In this document: positions 1-5,606 of the stretch, one piece after another | Layout of the letters: each line of letters begins with the position of its first letter | Position numbering within the stretch: the stretch's first letter is position 1 | From: DASUFP01 sp036274495 | Lineage (GTDB): Bacteria > Bacteroidota > Bacteroidia > AKYH767-A > OLB10 | Length of the DNA stretch: 10,165 nt | Direction of reading: 5' to 3' | Assembly (NCBI GenBank): GCA_036274495.1 | Contig: DASUFP010000072.1 | Span: 1-10,165, forward strand | Position numbers and translations under genes: made by a program | Notes under the pieces: generated by a model | What the model was told of the DNA's origin: nothing | Databases searched by the model: none | Seen by the model: the letters and a program-made list of their open reading frames with translations, nothing else

Positions 1-749
1 ATCTGGTTTTTTAATTCAAGCATCTGCAATTCTCTTGTCAGATGTTCAAGAACCCTGGTTGCGCGTTCTTTCAGATCGATCATCTCCAGAAGCGACTGTT
101 TCTTTTCAACTTCTGCGTTCATATTTGAACAGATGAAATTGATCAGAAACGAAGGGCTTTCTATGTTCTTGATTGCAAAAGACGCTTCGGAAGGAATATT
201 AGGCGACTGCGCAATTATTTGCAGTGATAAGTCACGAAGGGAGTCAACAATGGCGATGAATTCCTTTTCGTTCAGGGTGGGCTTTTTGTCGGGAAGCGGT
301 TTGATGGATGCTTTCAGGTACGGATCGTTTTCAATTAATCCTCCCAGTTTAAACCTGCGTTTTCCCTGAATGATAACAGTAGTATTTCCATCAGGCATAC
401 GCAGCATCCTTATGATATGTGCCACTGTTCCTACCTCATACAAATCAGTTAATGCCGGATCTTCTATGCCAACATCTTTCTGTGCTACTACACCAATAAT
501 TTTATCGGTTTTGTAAGCGTCTTTTATGAGTTTGATGGATTTGTCGCGTCCAACGGTAATGGGAATAACCACACCGGGAAACAATACCGTATTTCGAAGG
601 GGCAAAATGGAGAGTGCTTCAGGAATGTTCTCCGAATTCATCTGCTCTTCGTCCTCCGCCGATAAAAGCGGAATTAAATCAGGCTCATCGTCAGCCATAC
701 CGGAAAAAGAAGCAATTGGGTCGTTATTTAGATTGTCGAACATATTCAT
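1..749 (-). CDS. lon: Lon protease, N-terminal part (partial, runs off left edge)
   Basis: ATP-dependent serine protease of the cytoplasm that unfolds and degrades damaged and regulatory proteins. Only the first 249 codons are present; the AAA+ ATPase and Ser-Lys protease domains lie beyond the left edge. What is visible is an acidic N-terminal extension (about residues 15-45, rich in D/E) followed by the LON substrate-binding domain, recognised by LPLRNTVLFPGVVIPITVGR at residues 49-68, then GVVAQKD (86-92), GTVAHIIRMLRMPDG (107-121) and the helical segment ERATRVLEHLTRELQMLELK (228-247), which begins the region before the ATPase. The start at 749 gives MNMFDNLNND; an in-frame TAA lies two codons upstream, so only 749 or the ATG at 743 can be used. 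The gene follows the glmU-like gene on the same strand after 166 bases and appears to have its own promoter (see 806-821). Family assignment is firm. Confidence 0.95.
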   Translation of the reverse strand, partial: MNMFDNLNNDPIASFSGMADDEPDLIPLLSAEDEEQMNSENIPEALSILPLRNTVLFPGVVIPITVGRDKSIKLIKDAYKTDKIIGVVAQKDVGIEDPALTDLYEVGTVAHIIRMLRMPDGNTTVIIQGKRRFKLGGLIENDPYLKASIKPLPDKKPTLNEKEFIAIVDSLRDLSLQIIAQSPNIPSEASFAIKNIESPSFLINFICSNMNAEVEKKQSLLEMIDLKERATRVLEHLTRELQMLELKNQ

Positions 750-754
750 TGGTT

Positions 755-772
755 AAAATGGTCAAAATGTCA
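755..772 (-). promoter_or_regulatory. TGACATTTTGACC motif in the lon leader (possible operator)
   Basis: Read toward lon the sequence is TGACATTTTGACCATTTT, a tandem near-repeat (GACATTTT, GACCATTTT), and also a degenerate version of a TGACA-TTT-TGTCA type palindrome. It lies 6 bases before the lon start codon, downstream of the sigma-54-like site. A role as regulator site for a stress gene is inference only. Confidence 0.25.
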
Positions 773-805
773 GTTGATCGGAAATTCTTCCGTTTCGCCC
801 CTTAA

Positions 806-821
806 GTCAAGAGTTATGCCA
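806..821 (-). promoter_or_regulatory. Sigma-54-like -24/-12 site upstream of lon
   Basis: Read toward lon: TGGCAT-AACTC-TTGAC. Compared with the sigma-54 consensus TGGCAC-N5-TTGCA, the GG of the -24 element and the TTG of the -12 element are kept with the correct 10-base spacing between GG and the -12 dinucleotide; the deviations are C to T in the first element and GC to GA in the second. Transcription would begin near 795, leaving a leader of roughly 45 bases. The best alternative, a Bacteroidota TAnnTTTG site, is not seen in this gap. The call is a motif match only. Confidence 0.4.
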
Positions 822-915
822 AAGGGGTAATCTTAATTTTAGCCGGGGGAAACGCTGGTTTAAATACATATAACCAACCTAAAACCAGAAAGTTATGTAG
901 AAATGCAGAACAGTT

Positions 916-2121
916 TTACGATTCTGCCGATTCGGTACTTTCTGTCAGTAAGAAGACAGTCCGGAGGATCGTTTCGTCAATGGCTCCAAACTCGATATTC
1001 CTGCGGCTATAGACCTGACGGGCCAGGCTGATTACTTTTTCAAATTCAAATCGCGGGTTACCCGAAAATCCTCCCCAGCTGAAAGAGGGAATCAGTTTAG
1101 GCGGAAACCCTGAACCGAAAACATTAGCACCAACTCCGCAAACAGTTCCGGTATTGAACATGGTATTTATACTGCACTTGGAATGATCGCCCATGAAGAG
1201 ACCACAAAAAACAAGATTGCTGTTTTCGAATTCTTCCGTGGTATAATTCCAAACCTTAACGGCTGAATAATTATTCTTCAGGTTCGAGTTATTAGTATCC
1301 GCGCCCAGGTTACACCATTCACCGATTACTGAGTTACCCAAAAAGCCATCATGTGCTTTATTTGAATAGCCCAGCAAAACGGAATTGTTTACTTCTCCTC
1401 CAACACGGCAGTGCGGACCTATGGTAGTTGCGCCGTAAATTTTAGCACCCATTTTCAGCACCGCATGATCGCAAAGCGCAAAGGGGCCCCTGATGAGACA
1501 TCCTTCCATTACTTCCGCATCTTTACCAATATAAACCGGACCCGTTGAACAATTGATGGTGCTTCCTTCAATTTTAGCACCGGGTTCTACAAACAGCTGT
1601 CCCGAACCAATAACAGTGTTGGTGCTGCTTATTTGTGCCGAACGCCTTCCTTCTGTTACGAGTTTATATTGCATTCTCAGTACCTGATCATTCAATGCAA
1701 ACAGATCCCATTTGTTTTGAATCATAAGCACCTTGCCCTTAAACTGGATATCGTTGAAACCGGCATCTGTCGACACAGGGTCAATCCATCCTTCGCTGAA
1801 AACAGCAAGAGGAATGTCATTGTACATCAACCGCTGTCCGAGCTTAAGCGAACGGGCAGCTTCAATTAATCCCTCTTCAGGAATTACCGCTCCGTTGACA
1901 AACAGGTTTTCTGTTTCCTGCCAGGCAGGATATTTCCCCGAGAGGTATTCTTTGGTATTGGTGGAAGTAGGGCATTTTAACAGCAGTTCCCATTGTTCAC
2001 GGATGGTGAGTATGCCAACGCGTATATCCGCAACAGGACGTGTAAAGGTAAAAGGGAGCAGCTGGTCCCTGTTATAATCAAAAAGAACGGTGTTTGTGGT
2101 TACCCTGTTCACTATGTCCAT
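916..2121 (-). CDS. GlmU-like sugar nucleotidyltransferase / hexapeptide acyltransferase, Bacteroidota type
   Basis: A 401-residue cytoplasmic protein of the Bacteroidota 'GlmU family', proposed to act in UDP-N-acetylglucosamine or a related nucleotide-sugar synthesis. The N-terminal part (about 10-150) has the family signature LLPFTFTRPVADIRVGILTI (21-40) in place of the canonical GxGTRL motif of E. coli GlmU. From about residue 165 there is a left-handed beta-helix of hexapeptide repeats, including IGSG, VYIGKDAEV (196-204), IRGPFALC, AKIYGATTIGPHCRVGGEV (226-244), the segment around His257 (SNKAHDGFLGNSVIG) and NLGADTNNSNLKNNY (271-285), which is typical of this family. The gene starts 30 bases after the rpmE terminator, so it is probably transcribed separately. 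The start gives an extension of about ten residues before the usual beginning (TVLFDYN). Family is secure; the exact substrate is not shown by the sequence. Confidence 0.88.
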   Translation of the reverse strand: MDIVNRVTTNTVLFDYNRDQLLPFTFTRPVADIRVGILTIREQWELLLKCPTSTNTKEYLSGKYPAWQETENLFVNGAVIPEEGLIEAARSLKLGQRLMYNDIPLAVFSEGWIDPVSTDAGFNDIQFKGKVLMIQNKWDLFALNDQVLRMQYKLVTEGRRSAQISSTNTVIGSGQLFVEPGAKIEGSTINCSTGPVYIGKDAEVMEGCLIRGPFALCDHAVLKMGAKIYGATTIGPHCRVGGEVNNSVLLGYSNKAHDGFLGNSVIGEWCNLGADTNNSNLKNNYSAVKVWNYTTEEFENSNLVFCGLFMGDHSKCSINTMFNTGTVCGVGANVFGSGFPPKLIPSFSWGGFSGNPRFEFEKVISLARQVYSRRNIEFGAIDETILRTVFLLTESTESAES

Positions 2122-2128
2122 CGCAGTT

Positions 2129-2136
2129 CAAATTTG
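2129..2136 (-). promoter_or_regulatory. Possible -7 element of the glmU-like gene
   Basis: CAAATTTG matches the Bacteroidota -7 consensus TAnnTTTG at all but the first base and lies 7 bases before the start codon, which would make the transcript leaderless or nearly so. A -33 TTG is not clear: the upstream bases are the T-run of the rpmE terminator. Weak call, supported mainly by the need for a promoter after the terminator. Confidence 0.3.
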
Positions 2137-2150
2137 GAAAACAATTAGCT

Positions 2151-2176
2151 AAAAAAAAAGTCCCGGTCCGGGACTT
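2151..2176 (-). terminator. Rho-independent terminator after rpmE
   Basis: On the minus strand AAGTCCCGG and CCGGGACTT form a 9-bp perfect, GC-rich stem around a single central base (in practice a 3-5 base loop), followed by a run of nine T. It sits 24 bases after the rpmE stop and ends 29 bases before the glmU-like start, so it separates the two transcripts. Confidence 0.9.
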
Positions 2177-2200
2177 GTCTTATACCATCTTGACAGGTGA

Positions 2201-2467
2201 TTATTTATCAGATTTCTCAGTGTGTTTTTTATACCGGTTACGGAATTTGTCAACACGGCCTGCAGTATCAACCAGCTTCATTTTTCCGGTGTAATAGGGA
2301 TGCGATTCGTGTGAGATTTCAAGCTTTACCAGAGGATATTCCTTACCATCGGTCCAAACAACAGTGTCTTTGGTATCAATGGTTGAACGGCTGATAAATG
2401 AATAATCACAGGAGATGTCTTTGAATACAACGTACCTGTAGTTTTTTGGGTGAATTTCCTTTTTCAT
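2201..2467 (-). CDS. rpmE2: 50S ribosomal protein L31 type B
   Basis: Eighty-eight-residue ribosomal protein of the large subunit, placed at the subunit interface. It opens with MKKEIHPKNYRYVVFKD, has the conserved DGKEYPLVKLEISHESHPYYTGK segment in pieces (DGKEYPLVKLEISHESHPYY at about 49-68) and ends in a basic tail with FRNRYKKH. Only one cysteine (in DISCDYS) is present, so the zinc-binding cysteines of type A L31 are missing, which identifies the zinc-independent type B. The frame stays open another 22 codons upstream (to 2533), but that extension overlaps the promoter at 2491-2521 and is not part of the family, so 2467 is chosen. Type B L31 genes are commonly used when zinc is short, but no zinc-regulator site is apparent here. 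Confidence 0.95.
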   Translation of the reverse strand: MKKEIHPKNYRYVVFKDISCDYSFISRSTIDTKDTVVWTDGKEYPLVKLEISHESHPYYTGKMKLVDTAGRVDKFRNRYKKHTEKSDK

Positions 2468-2490
2468 GACAGTTTTTCCAAATCGGGTTG

Positions 2491-2521
2491 CAAAGATAAG
2501 CATAATGAACAAACTCGGCAA
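2491..2521 (-). promoter_or_regulatory. Bacteroidota-type promoter of rpmE2
   Basis: Read leftward: TTG (2521-2519), 20 bases, then TATCTTTG (2498-2491), an exact TAnnTTTG -7 element at the standard spacing. Transcription would start about 2484, giving a leader of roughly 17 bases before the ATG at 2467. The site decides against the longer upstream start of rpmE2. Confidence 0.7.
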
Positions 2522-2596
2522 TATCCCCGGCAAAAATTAAAGTACTTCTGATTATCAATGTTTTAGGTCTGTAATTGTGATGTAAAATAATAAATA

Positions 2597-2608
2597 CCAA
2601 TGCATTGG
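2597..2608. repeat. 12-bp perfect palindrome CCAATGCATTGG
   Basis: A perfect dyad in the rpmE2/lipoprotein divergent spacer. Its right half covers the -33 TTG (2605-2607) of the lipoprotein promoter, the position expected for an operator that blocks RNA polymerase. No regulator is identified; a chance palindrome is possible. Confidence 0.4.
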
Positions 2609-2633
2609 AGTTCCATCAGGGTAGCTATCTTTG
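2605..2633 (+). promoter_or_regulatory. Bacteroidota-type promoter of the lipoprotein gene
   Basis: TTG at 2605-2607, 18 bases, then TATCTTTG at 2626-2633, an exact -7 element. The transcript would start near 2640, about 7 bases before the ATG at 2647. This argues that the in-frame TTG at 2605 is promoter and not a start codon. Confidence 0.65.
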
Positions 2634-2646
2634 CCGGGTGCCTTTT

Positions 2647-4101
2647 ATGAGAAATTCCCTTTTTTATGTCCTGTTACTGCTGGTGCTGGTTTCGGCAATG
2701 TCGTCGTGCACCAAAGATGACATACTGGCCGACTCTTCGGCAAAGCTGGAGTTTTCGCAGGATACGGTTTTGTTTGATACCGTCTTTGTATCGCTGGGAT
2801 CCACCACAAAACAGCTCATTATCCACAACCGGAACAACGGCAAGCTTCGCATTTCCTCCATCCGCCTGGCGGGGGGAAGTGCTTCTCATTTCAGGCTGAA
2901 CCTTGACGGTATTCCCGGAGATGTTTTTACCGATATTGAAATCCCTGCCAAGGACAGTTTGTATATGTTTATTGAAGTTACGGTAGATCCTAATCAGGCA
3001 ACAACGCCCTATCTGGTGCTTGATTCAATTCTGTTTACCACAAACGGTAACTTGCAGGATGTTGATCTGGTAGCATTCGGTCAAAACGCTCATTTTATTG
3101 TTGCCGATAGTGTGTTGCTTACAGGTTCAGGAAAAATACATTACGCCTTGCTTGACCCCAATTTGAATGCACAAATACACTGGGACAATACCTTACCCTA
3201 TGTTGTTTATGGAGGTTACGCAGTAGTGGATTCAACCCAGACATTAACCATTGATGCCGGCACAAAAGTTTATTTCGGCAATAACTCCGGACTGTGGGTG
3301 TACCGTTACGGGACATTGAAGGTGAACGGGACGAAAGACCTTCCTGTGAATTTTCAGGGTGTACGGCTTGAGTCCTATTATCAGGATATTCCAGGACAGT
3401 GGGATCGTATCTGGATTAATGAGGGAAGCGATCAGAATGAAATTAACTACGCGGTAATCCGTAATGGATTTATCGGGCTACAAACAGAACCCTTGTTTGA
3501 TACCGTTCCGCCAAAAAAACTGAAACTGTATAATACGGTCATCCAAAATATGAGCGGTTTTGGAATATTGTCGCGGTATTATAACATTGAAGCGGCAAAT
3601 GATGTGATTGACCGCGCAGGACAATACCTGGTTGCGCTGGTGAATGGCGGAGGCTATTCGTTTACGCACTGTACGTTAGCAAACTACTGGAACGCCTCCC
3701 AGCGTTCGACGCCCTCGCTTTACATGAACGACTACGCTCTCGATCAGAGCAGTAATCCTGTTCATTACCCATTGTACCAGGCTGAATTCAATAACTGTAT
3801 TGTTTGGGGTAATAACGACGAAGAACTTGAAATAGATTACCAGTTTGGTACCATGGTGCATCAGTTTAACAATGTACTTTTAAGGACGCAAACAAATGTT
3901 GCTGCTCCCAATTTTGTCAGCATGATTTTAAATCAAAATCCGCTTTTTGTCGATTACACCGAAAACGACTATCATCTCGACAGCGGCTCTCCGGCAATTG
4001 ATGCGGGAGATCCTGCGTTTGCTACAGGTGTTTCTGTTAACGATATTGAGGAGAATCCGCGGGGAACAGCGCCTGATCTTGGCGCATTTGAAAAGCAGTA
4101 A
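2647..4101 (+). CDS. Surface lipoprotein with Ig-like N-terminal region and beta-helix / choice-of-anchor Q C-terminus
   Basis: A 484-residue exported lipoprotein of unknown role. Residues 1-20 are a signal peptide with a leucine-rich core (YVLLLLVLVSA) and a lipobox ending MSSC, Cys21 being the lipidation site. The following TKDD resembles the Bacteroidota lipoprotein export signal (a K followed by acidic residues), which points to the outer face of the outer membrane. Residues about 34-150 look like an Ig-like beta-sandwich of the DUF1573/ASPM type (KLEFSQDTVLFDTVFVSLGS, then LIIHNRNNGKLRI). Residues about 195-370 carry short beta-strand runs typical of a right-handed parallel beta-helix (TLTIDAGTKVYFGNNSGLWV, GTLKVNGT). 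The end has the choice-of-anchor Q pattern: NNCIVWGNND, NDYHLDSGSPAIDAGDPA, then RGTAPDLGAFE. The frame is open back to a TTG at 2605, but the ATG at 2647 gives the signal peptide and follows the promoter. Its stop abuts the stop of the acyl-CoA reductase on the opposite strand. Confidence 0.85.
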   Translation: MRNSLFYVLLLLVLVSAMSSCTKDDILADSSAKLEFSQDTVLFDTVFVSLGSTTKQLIIHNRNNGKLRISSIRLAGGSASHFRLNLDGIPGDVFTDIEIPAKDSLYMFIEVTVDPNQATTPYLVLDSILFTTNGNLQDVDLVAFGQNAHFIVADSVLLTGSGKIHYALLDPNLNAQIHWDNTLPYVVYGGYAVVDSTQTLTIDAGTKVYFGNNSGLWVYRYGTLKVNGTKDLPVNFQGVRLESYYQDIPGQWDRIWINEGSDQNEINYAVIRNGFIGLQTEPLFDTVPPKKLKLYNTVIQNMSGFGILSRYYNIEAANDVIDRAGQYLVALVNGGGYSFTHCTLANYWNASQRSTPSLYMNDYALDQSSNPVHYPLYQAEFNNCIVWGNNDEELEIDYQFGTMVHQFNNVLLRTQTNVAAPNFVSMILNQNPLFVDYTENDYHLDSGSPAIDAGDPAFATGVSVNDIEENPRGTAPDLGAFEKQ

Positions 4102-5127
4102 TCATTCTATTGATTGTAAAAACTGCATGGTATCGACTCCGTCGGCATAATCGCTCACTTCGGGTAGTTGGGTCTGACCAAAACCCACTTTTCCGTTTTT
4201 GCTTACTATGCATTGCAGCTGATCACTTACCATTTCCAGTTTTGTACTTAATTCTTTTTCATTCTCATAATACTCGAAATGAACAACAGAAACGGGAGAG
4301 TGGAGAGAGGTATCTTCAATTACAATCAGAAAATTATTGGTAAGAAACTTCATGGTGTTCAACAGGTACACCGCGCTGTTGTAATCAAAGTTGTTCATGT
4401 ATTTGTTGTGCTGCATCACATCCGCATAATGCTGCATGGCAGGAAAGAAATTATCGAACGAATACCCCTTCGGCACATATAGTTTAGAAACATTTCTGCA
4501 GCCCATTCCATAGTAGGTGAAAATGTCTCTTCCCAGCAACAACAGGTCGTATTCGTTTTCGCTTCCCGTTAAAACGGCAACCGAATTCCTGTTTTTGCGA
4601 AAGATGTGCGGCTTGTTGCCAAAGTAATATTCGAAATACCGTGAGGTGTTGTTGCTTCCTGTAGCAATTATGGCATCTGCATTTTTCAGATTTCCTTTGA
4701 AAGAAATCCGGGACGCAGCCTCGGGATGATGCGATGCCAGCAGTTTCAGCATAAACGGAAGCAACACCGAATCATCTGAAGATAATTTGGCTTGGAGCCG
4801 GTGTCCGCTCAAACTTACACAGAGCATATCATGAAACCCGGCCATGGGAATGTTGCCCGCCATGATTACACCCACCACCCGTTCCACTTTATTGGTTTTT
4901 TTTAAGGTAAATGAGTGGGACCATTTGTCCAGCGACTCTTTTGAAAGCATGTGTGCAATCCCTTTGAAAGCCGTAATCACCTCGTTTTTACCGAACCAGG
5001 GGTTCTCTTGGTTGGCTTTTGTCAGCAGGAGCTGCCACTCCCCGGCAAAGGGCGAGGAATCAGGACTTTCCAGTAAATGCTGAAGGTCGCTGCCAACCTG
5101 TTTCCAGGCATTAAGAAGGTCAGCCAT
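4102..5127 (-). CDS. Acyl-CoA reductase, LuxC-like family
   Basis: A 341-residue cytoplasmic protein of the LuxC/acyl-CoA reductase family (aldehyde dehydrogenase fold), expected to reduce an acyl-CoA to an aldehyde with NAD(P)H. Supporting segments are VVGVIMAGNIPMAGFHDMLC (84-103), the nucleotide-binding part of this family, KLSSDDSVLLP (114-124), DAIIATGSNNTSRYFEYYFG (151-170) and DIFTYYGMGCRNVSKLYVP (201-219), whose Cys210 aligns with the catalytic thioester-forming cysteine. It is shorter than Vibrio LuxC (about 480 residues) and there is no luxE, luxD or luciferase gene in the window, so bioluminescence is not implied. The start gives MADLLNAW and lies 79 bases from the divergently read ferredoxin gene; the two may share a control region. 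Only a poor -7 match (TAATATTC, near 5138) is seen upstream. Substrate unknown. Confidence 0.85.
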   Translation of the reverse strand: MADLLNAWKQVGSDLQHLLESPDSSPFAGEWQLLLTKANQENPWFGKNEVITAFKGIAHMLSKESLDKWSHSFTLKKTNKVERVVGVIMAGNIPMAGFHDMLCVSLSGHRLQAKLSSDDSVLLPFMLKLLASHHPEAASRISFKGNLKNADAIIATGSNNTSRYFEYYFGNKPHIFRKNRNSVAVLTGSENEYDLLLLGRDIFTYYGMGCRNVSKLYVPKGYSFDNFFPAMQHYADVMQHNKYMNNFDYNSAVYLLNTMKFLTNNFLIVIEDTSLHSPVSVVHFEYYENEKELSTKLEMVSDQLQCIVSKNGKVGFGQTQLPEVSDYADGVDTMQFLQSIE

Positions 5128-5171
5128 GGGTGAATATTAGCGAATCGGGGGAAAAAGAAAACATTTGTGAT

Positions 5172-5179
5172 TATATTTG
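5172..5179 (+). promoter_or_regulatory. -7 element of the ferredoxin promoter
   Basis: TATATTTG is an exact TAnnTTTG match 27 bases before the ferredoxin ATG, putting the transcript start near 5186 and the leader at about 20 bases. No -33 TTG is found at the usual distance; the upstream bases are GGGGG followed by an A-rich run. Confidence 0.5.
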
Positions 5180-5206
5180 TCGCAAAATTAACCAAAACAG
5201 ATCAGT

Positions 5207-5554
5207 ATGGCTATCAAGATCACCGATGAATGCATTAACTGCGGAGCCTGTGAACCCGAGTGCCCCAACAACGCTATCTACGAAGGTGGCGCTGAATGGC
5301 GCTTTTCGGATGGCACCAGCATTAAAGGAATGTTTAAGAAACTGGATGGCACCGAAGTGGACGCCGATGCTCCTCAAACGCCAAAGTCGATGGATGCTTA
5401 TTATATTGTTTCAGATAAGTGTACCGAATGTGTGGGCTTTCACGACGAGCCGCAGTGCGCTGCAGTTTGCCCTGTAGATTGCTGTGTAGACGATGAAGAT
5501 TACCGCGAATCGAAAGAAACACTGCTGGAGAAAAAAGGACGTATGCACGTTTAA
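5207..5554 (+). CDS. Dicluster 4Fe-4S ferredoxin (2[4Fe-4S])
   Basis: A 115-residue soluble electron carrier. The first cluster is bound by C-x2-C-x2-C-x3-CP (Cys9, 12, 15, 19; CINCGACEPECP). The second uses a stretched motif with eight residues between its second and third cysteines (Cys72, 75, 84, 88; CTECVGFHDEPQC, then AAVCP), followed by DCC, whose cysteines 92 and 93 include the likely fourth ligand exchange partner found in Allochromatium-type ferredoxins. A 50-residue insert between the clusters (about 22-70) contains GGAEWRFSDGTSIKG and a D/K-rich stretch, usual for the Bacteroidota version. The gene diverges from the acyl-CoA reductase and ends at a strong terminator, so it is probably transcribed alone. 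A role as electron donor or acceptor for the neighbouring reductase is conceivable but not shown by the sequence. Confidence 0.93.
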   Translation: MAIKITDECINCGACEPECPNNAIYEGGAEWRFSDGTSIKGMFKKLDGTEVDADAPQTPKSMDAYYIVSDKCTECVGFHDEPQCAAVCPVDCCVDDEDYRESKETLLEKKGRMHV

Positions 5555-5574
5555 AAAGTACTCAGTACAATCAT

Positions 5575-5606
5575 AAAAGCTGTCCCGATAAGGACAGCTT
5601 TTTTTT
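5575..5606. terminator. Bidirectional terminator between ferredoxin and T9SS protein genes
   Basis: GCTGTCC (5579-5585) pairs with GGACAGC (5592-5598) around the loop CGATAA; flanking AAAA and TTTT extend the stem. On the plus strand eight T follow (5599-5606), giving a strong terminator for the ferredoxin. On the minus strand the same hairpin ends in four T, so it can also end the convergent T9SS gene, whose TAA stop (5605-5607) overlaps the T-run. Confidence 0.9.

Noticed and set aside
850..880. Weak hairpin (TGGTT / AACCA) after the glmU-like gene as a terminator
   Set aside because: The stem is only five pairs, has a long A/T loop and no T-run on the minus strand.
1733..2077. Open frame of 114 codons on the plus strand inside the glmU-like gene
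   Set aside because: It lies wholly within a well-supported gene on the other strand, has no recognisable domain and no promoter; a shadow of coding sequence.
2468..2533. Upstream extension of rpmE2 to an ATG at 2533
   Set aside because: The added 22 residues are not part of L31 and overlap a well-formed promoter (2491-2521).
4102..5127. Bioluminescence (lux) operon
   Set aside because: Only a short LuxC-like reductase is present; no luciferase, luxD or luxE is nearby.
5130..5477. Open frame of 115 codons overlapping the ferredoxin in another frame
   Set aside because: The ferredoxin frame has both cysteine cluster motifs; this frame has none and includes the promoter region.
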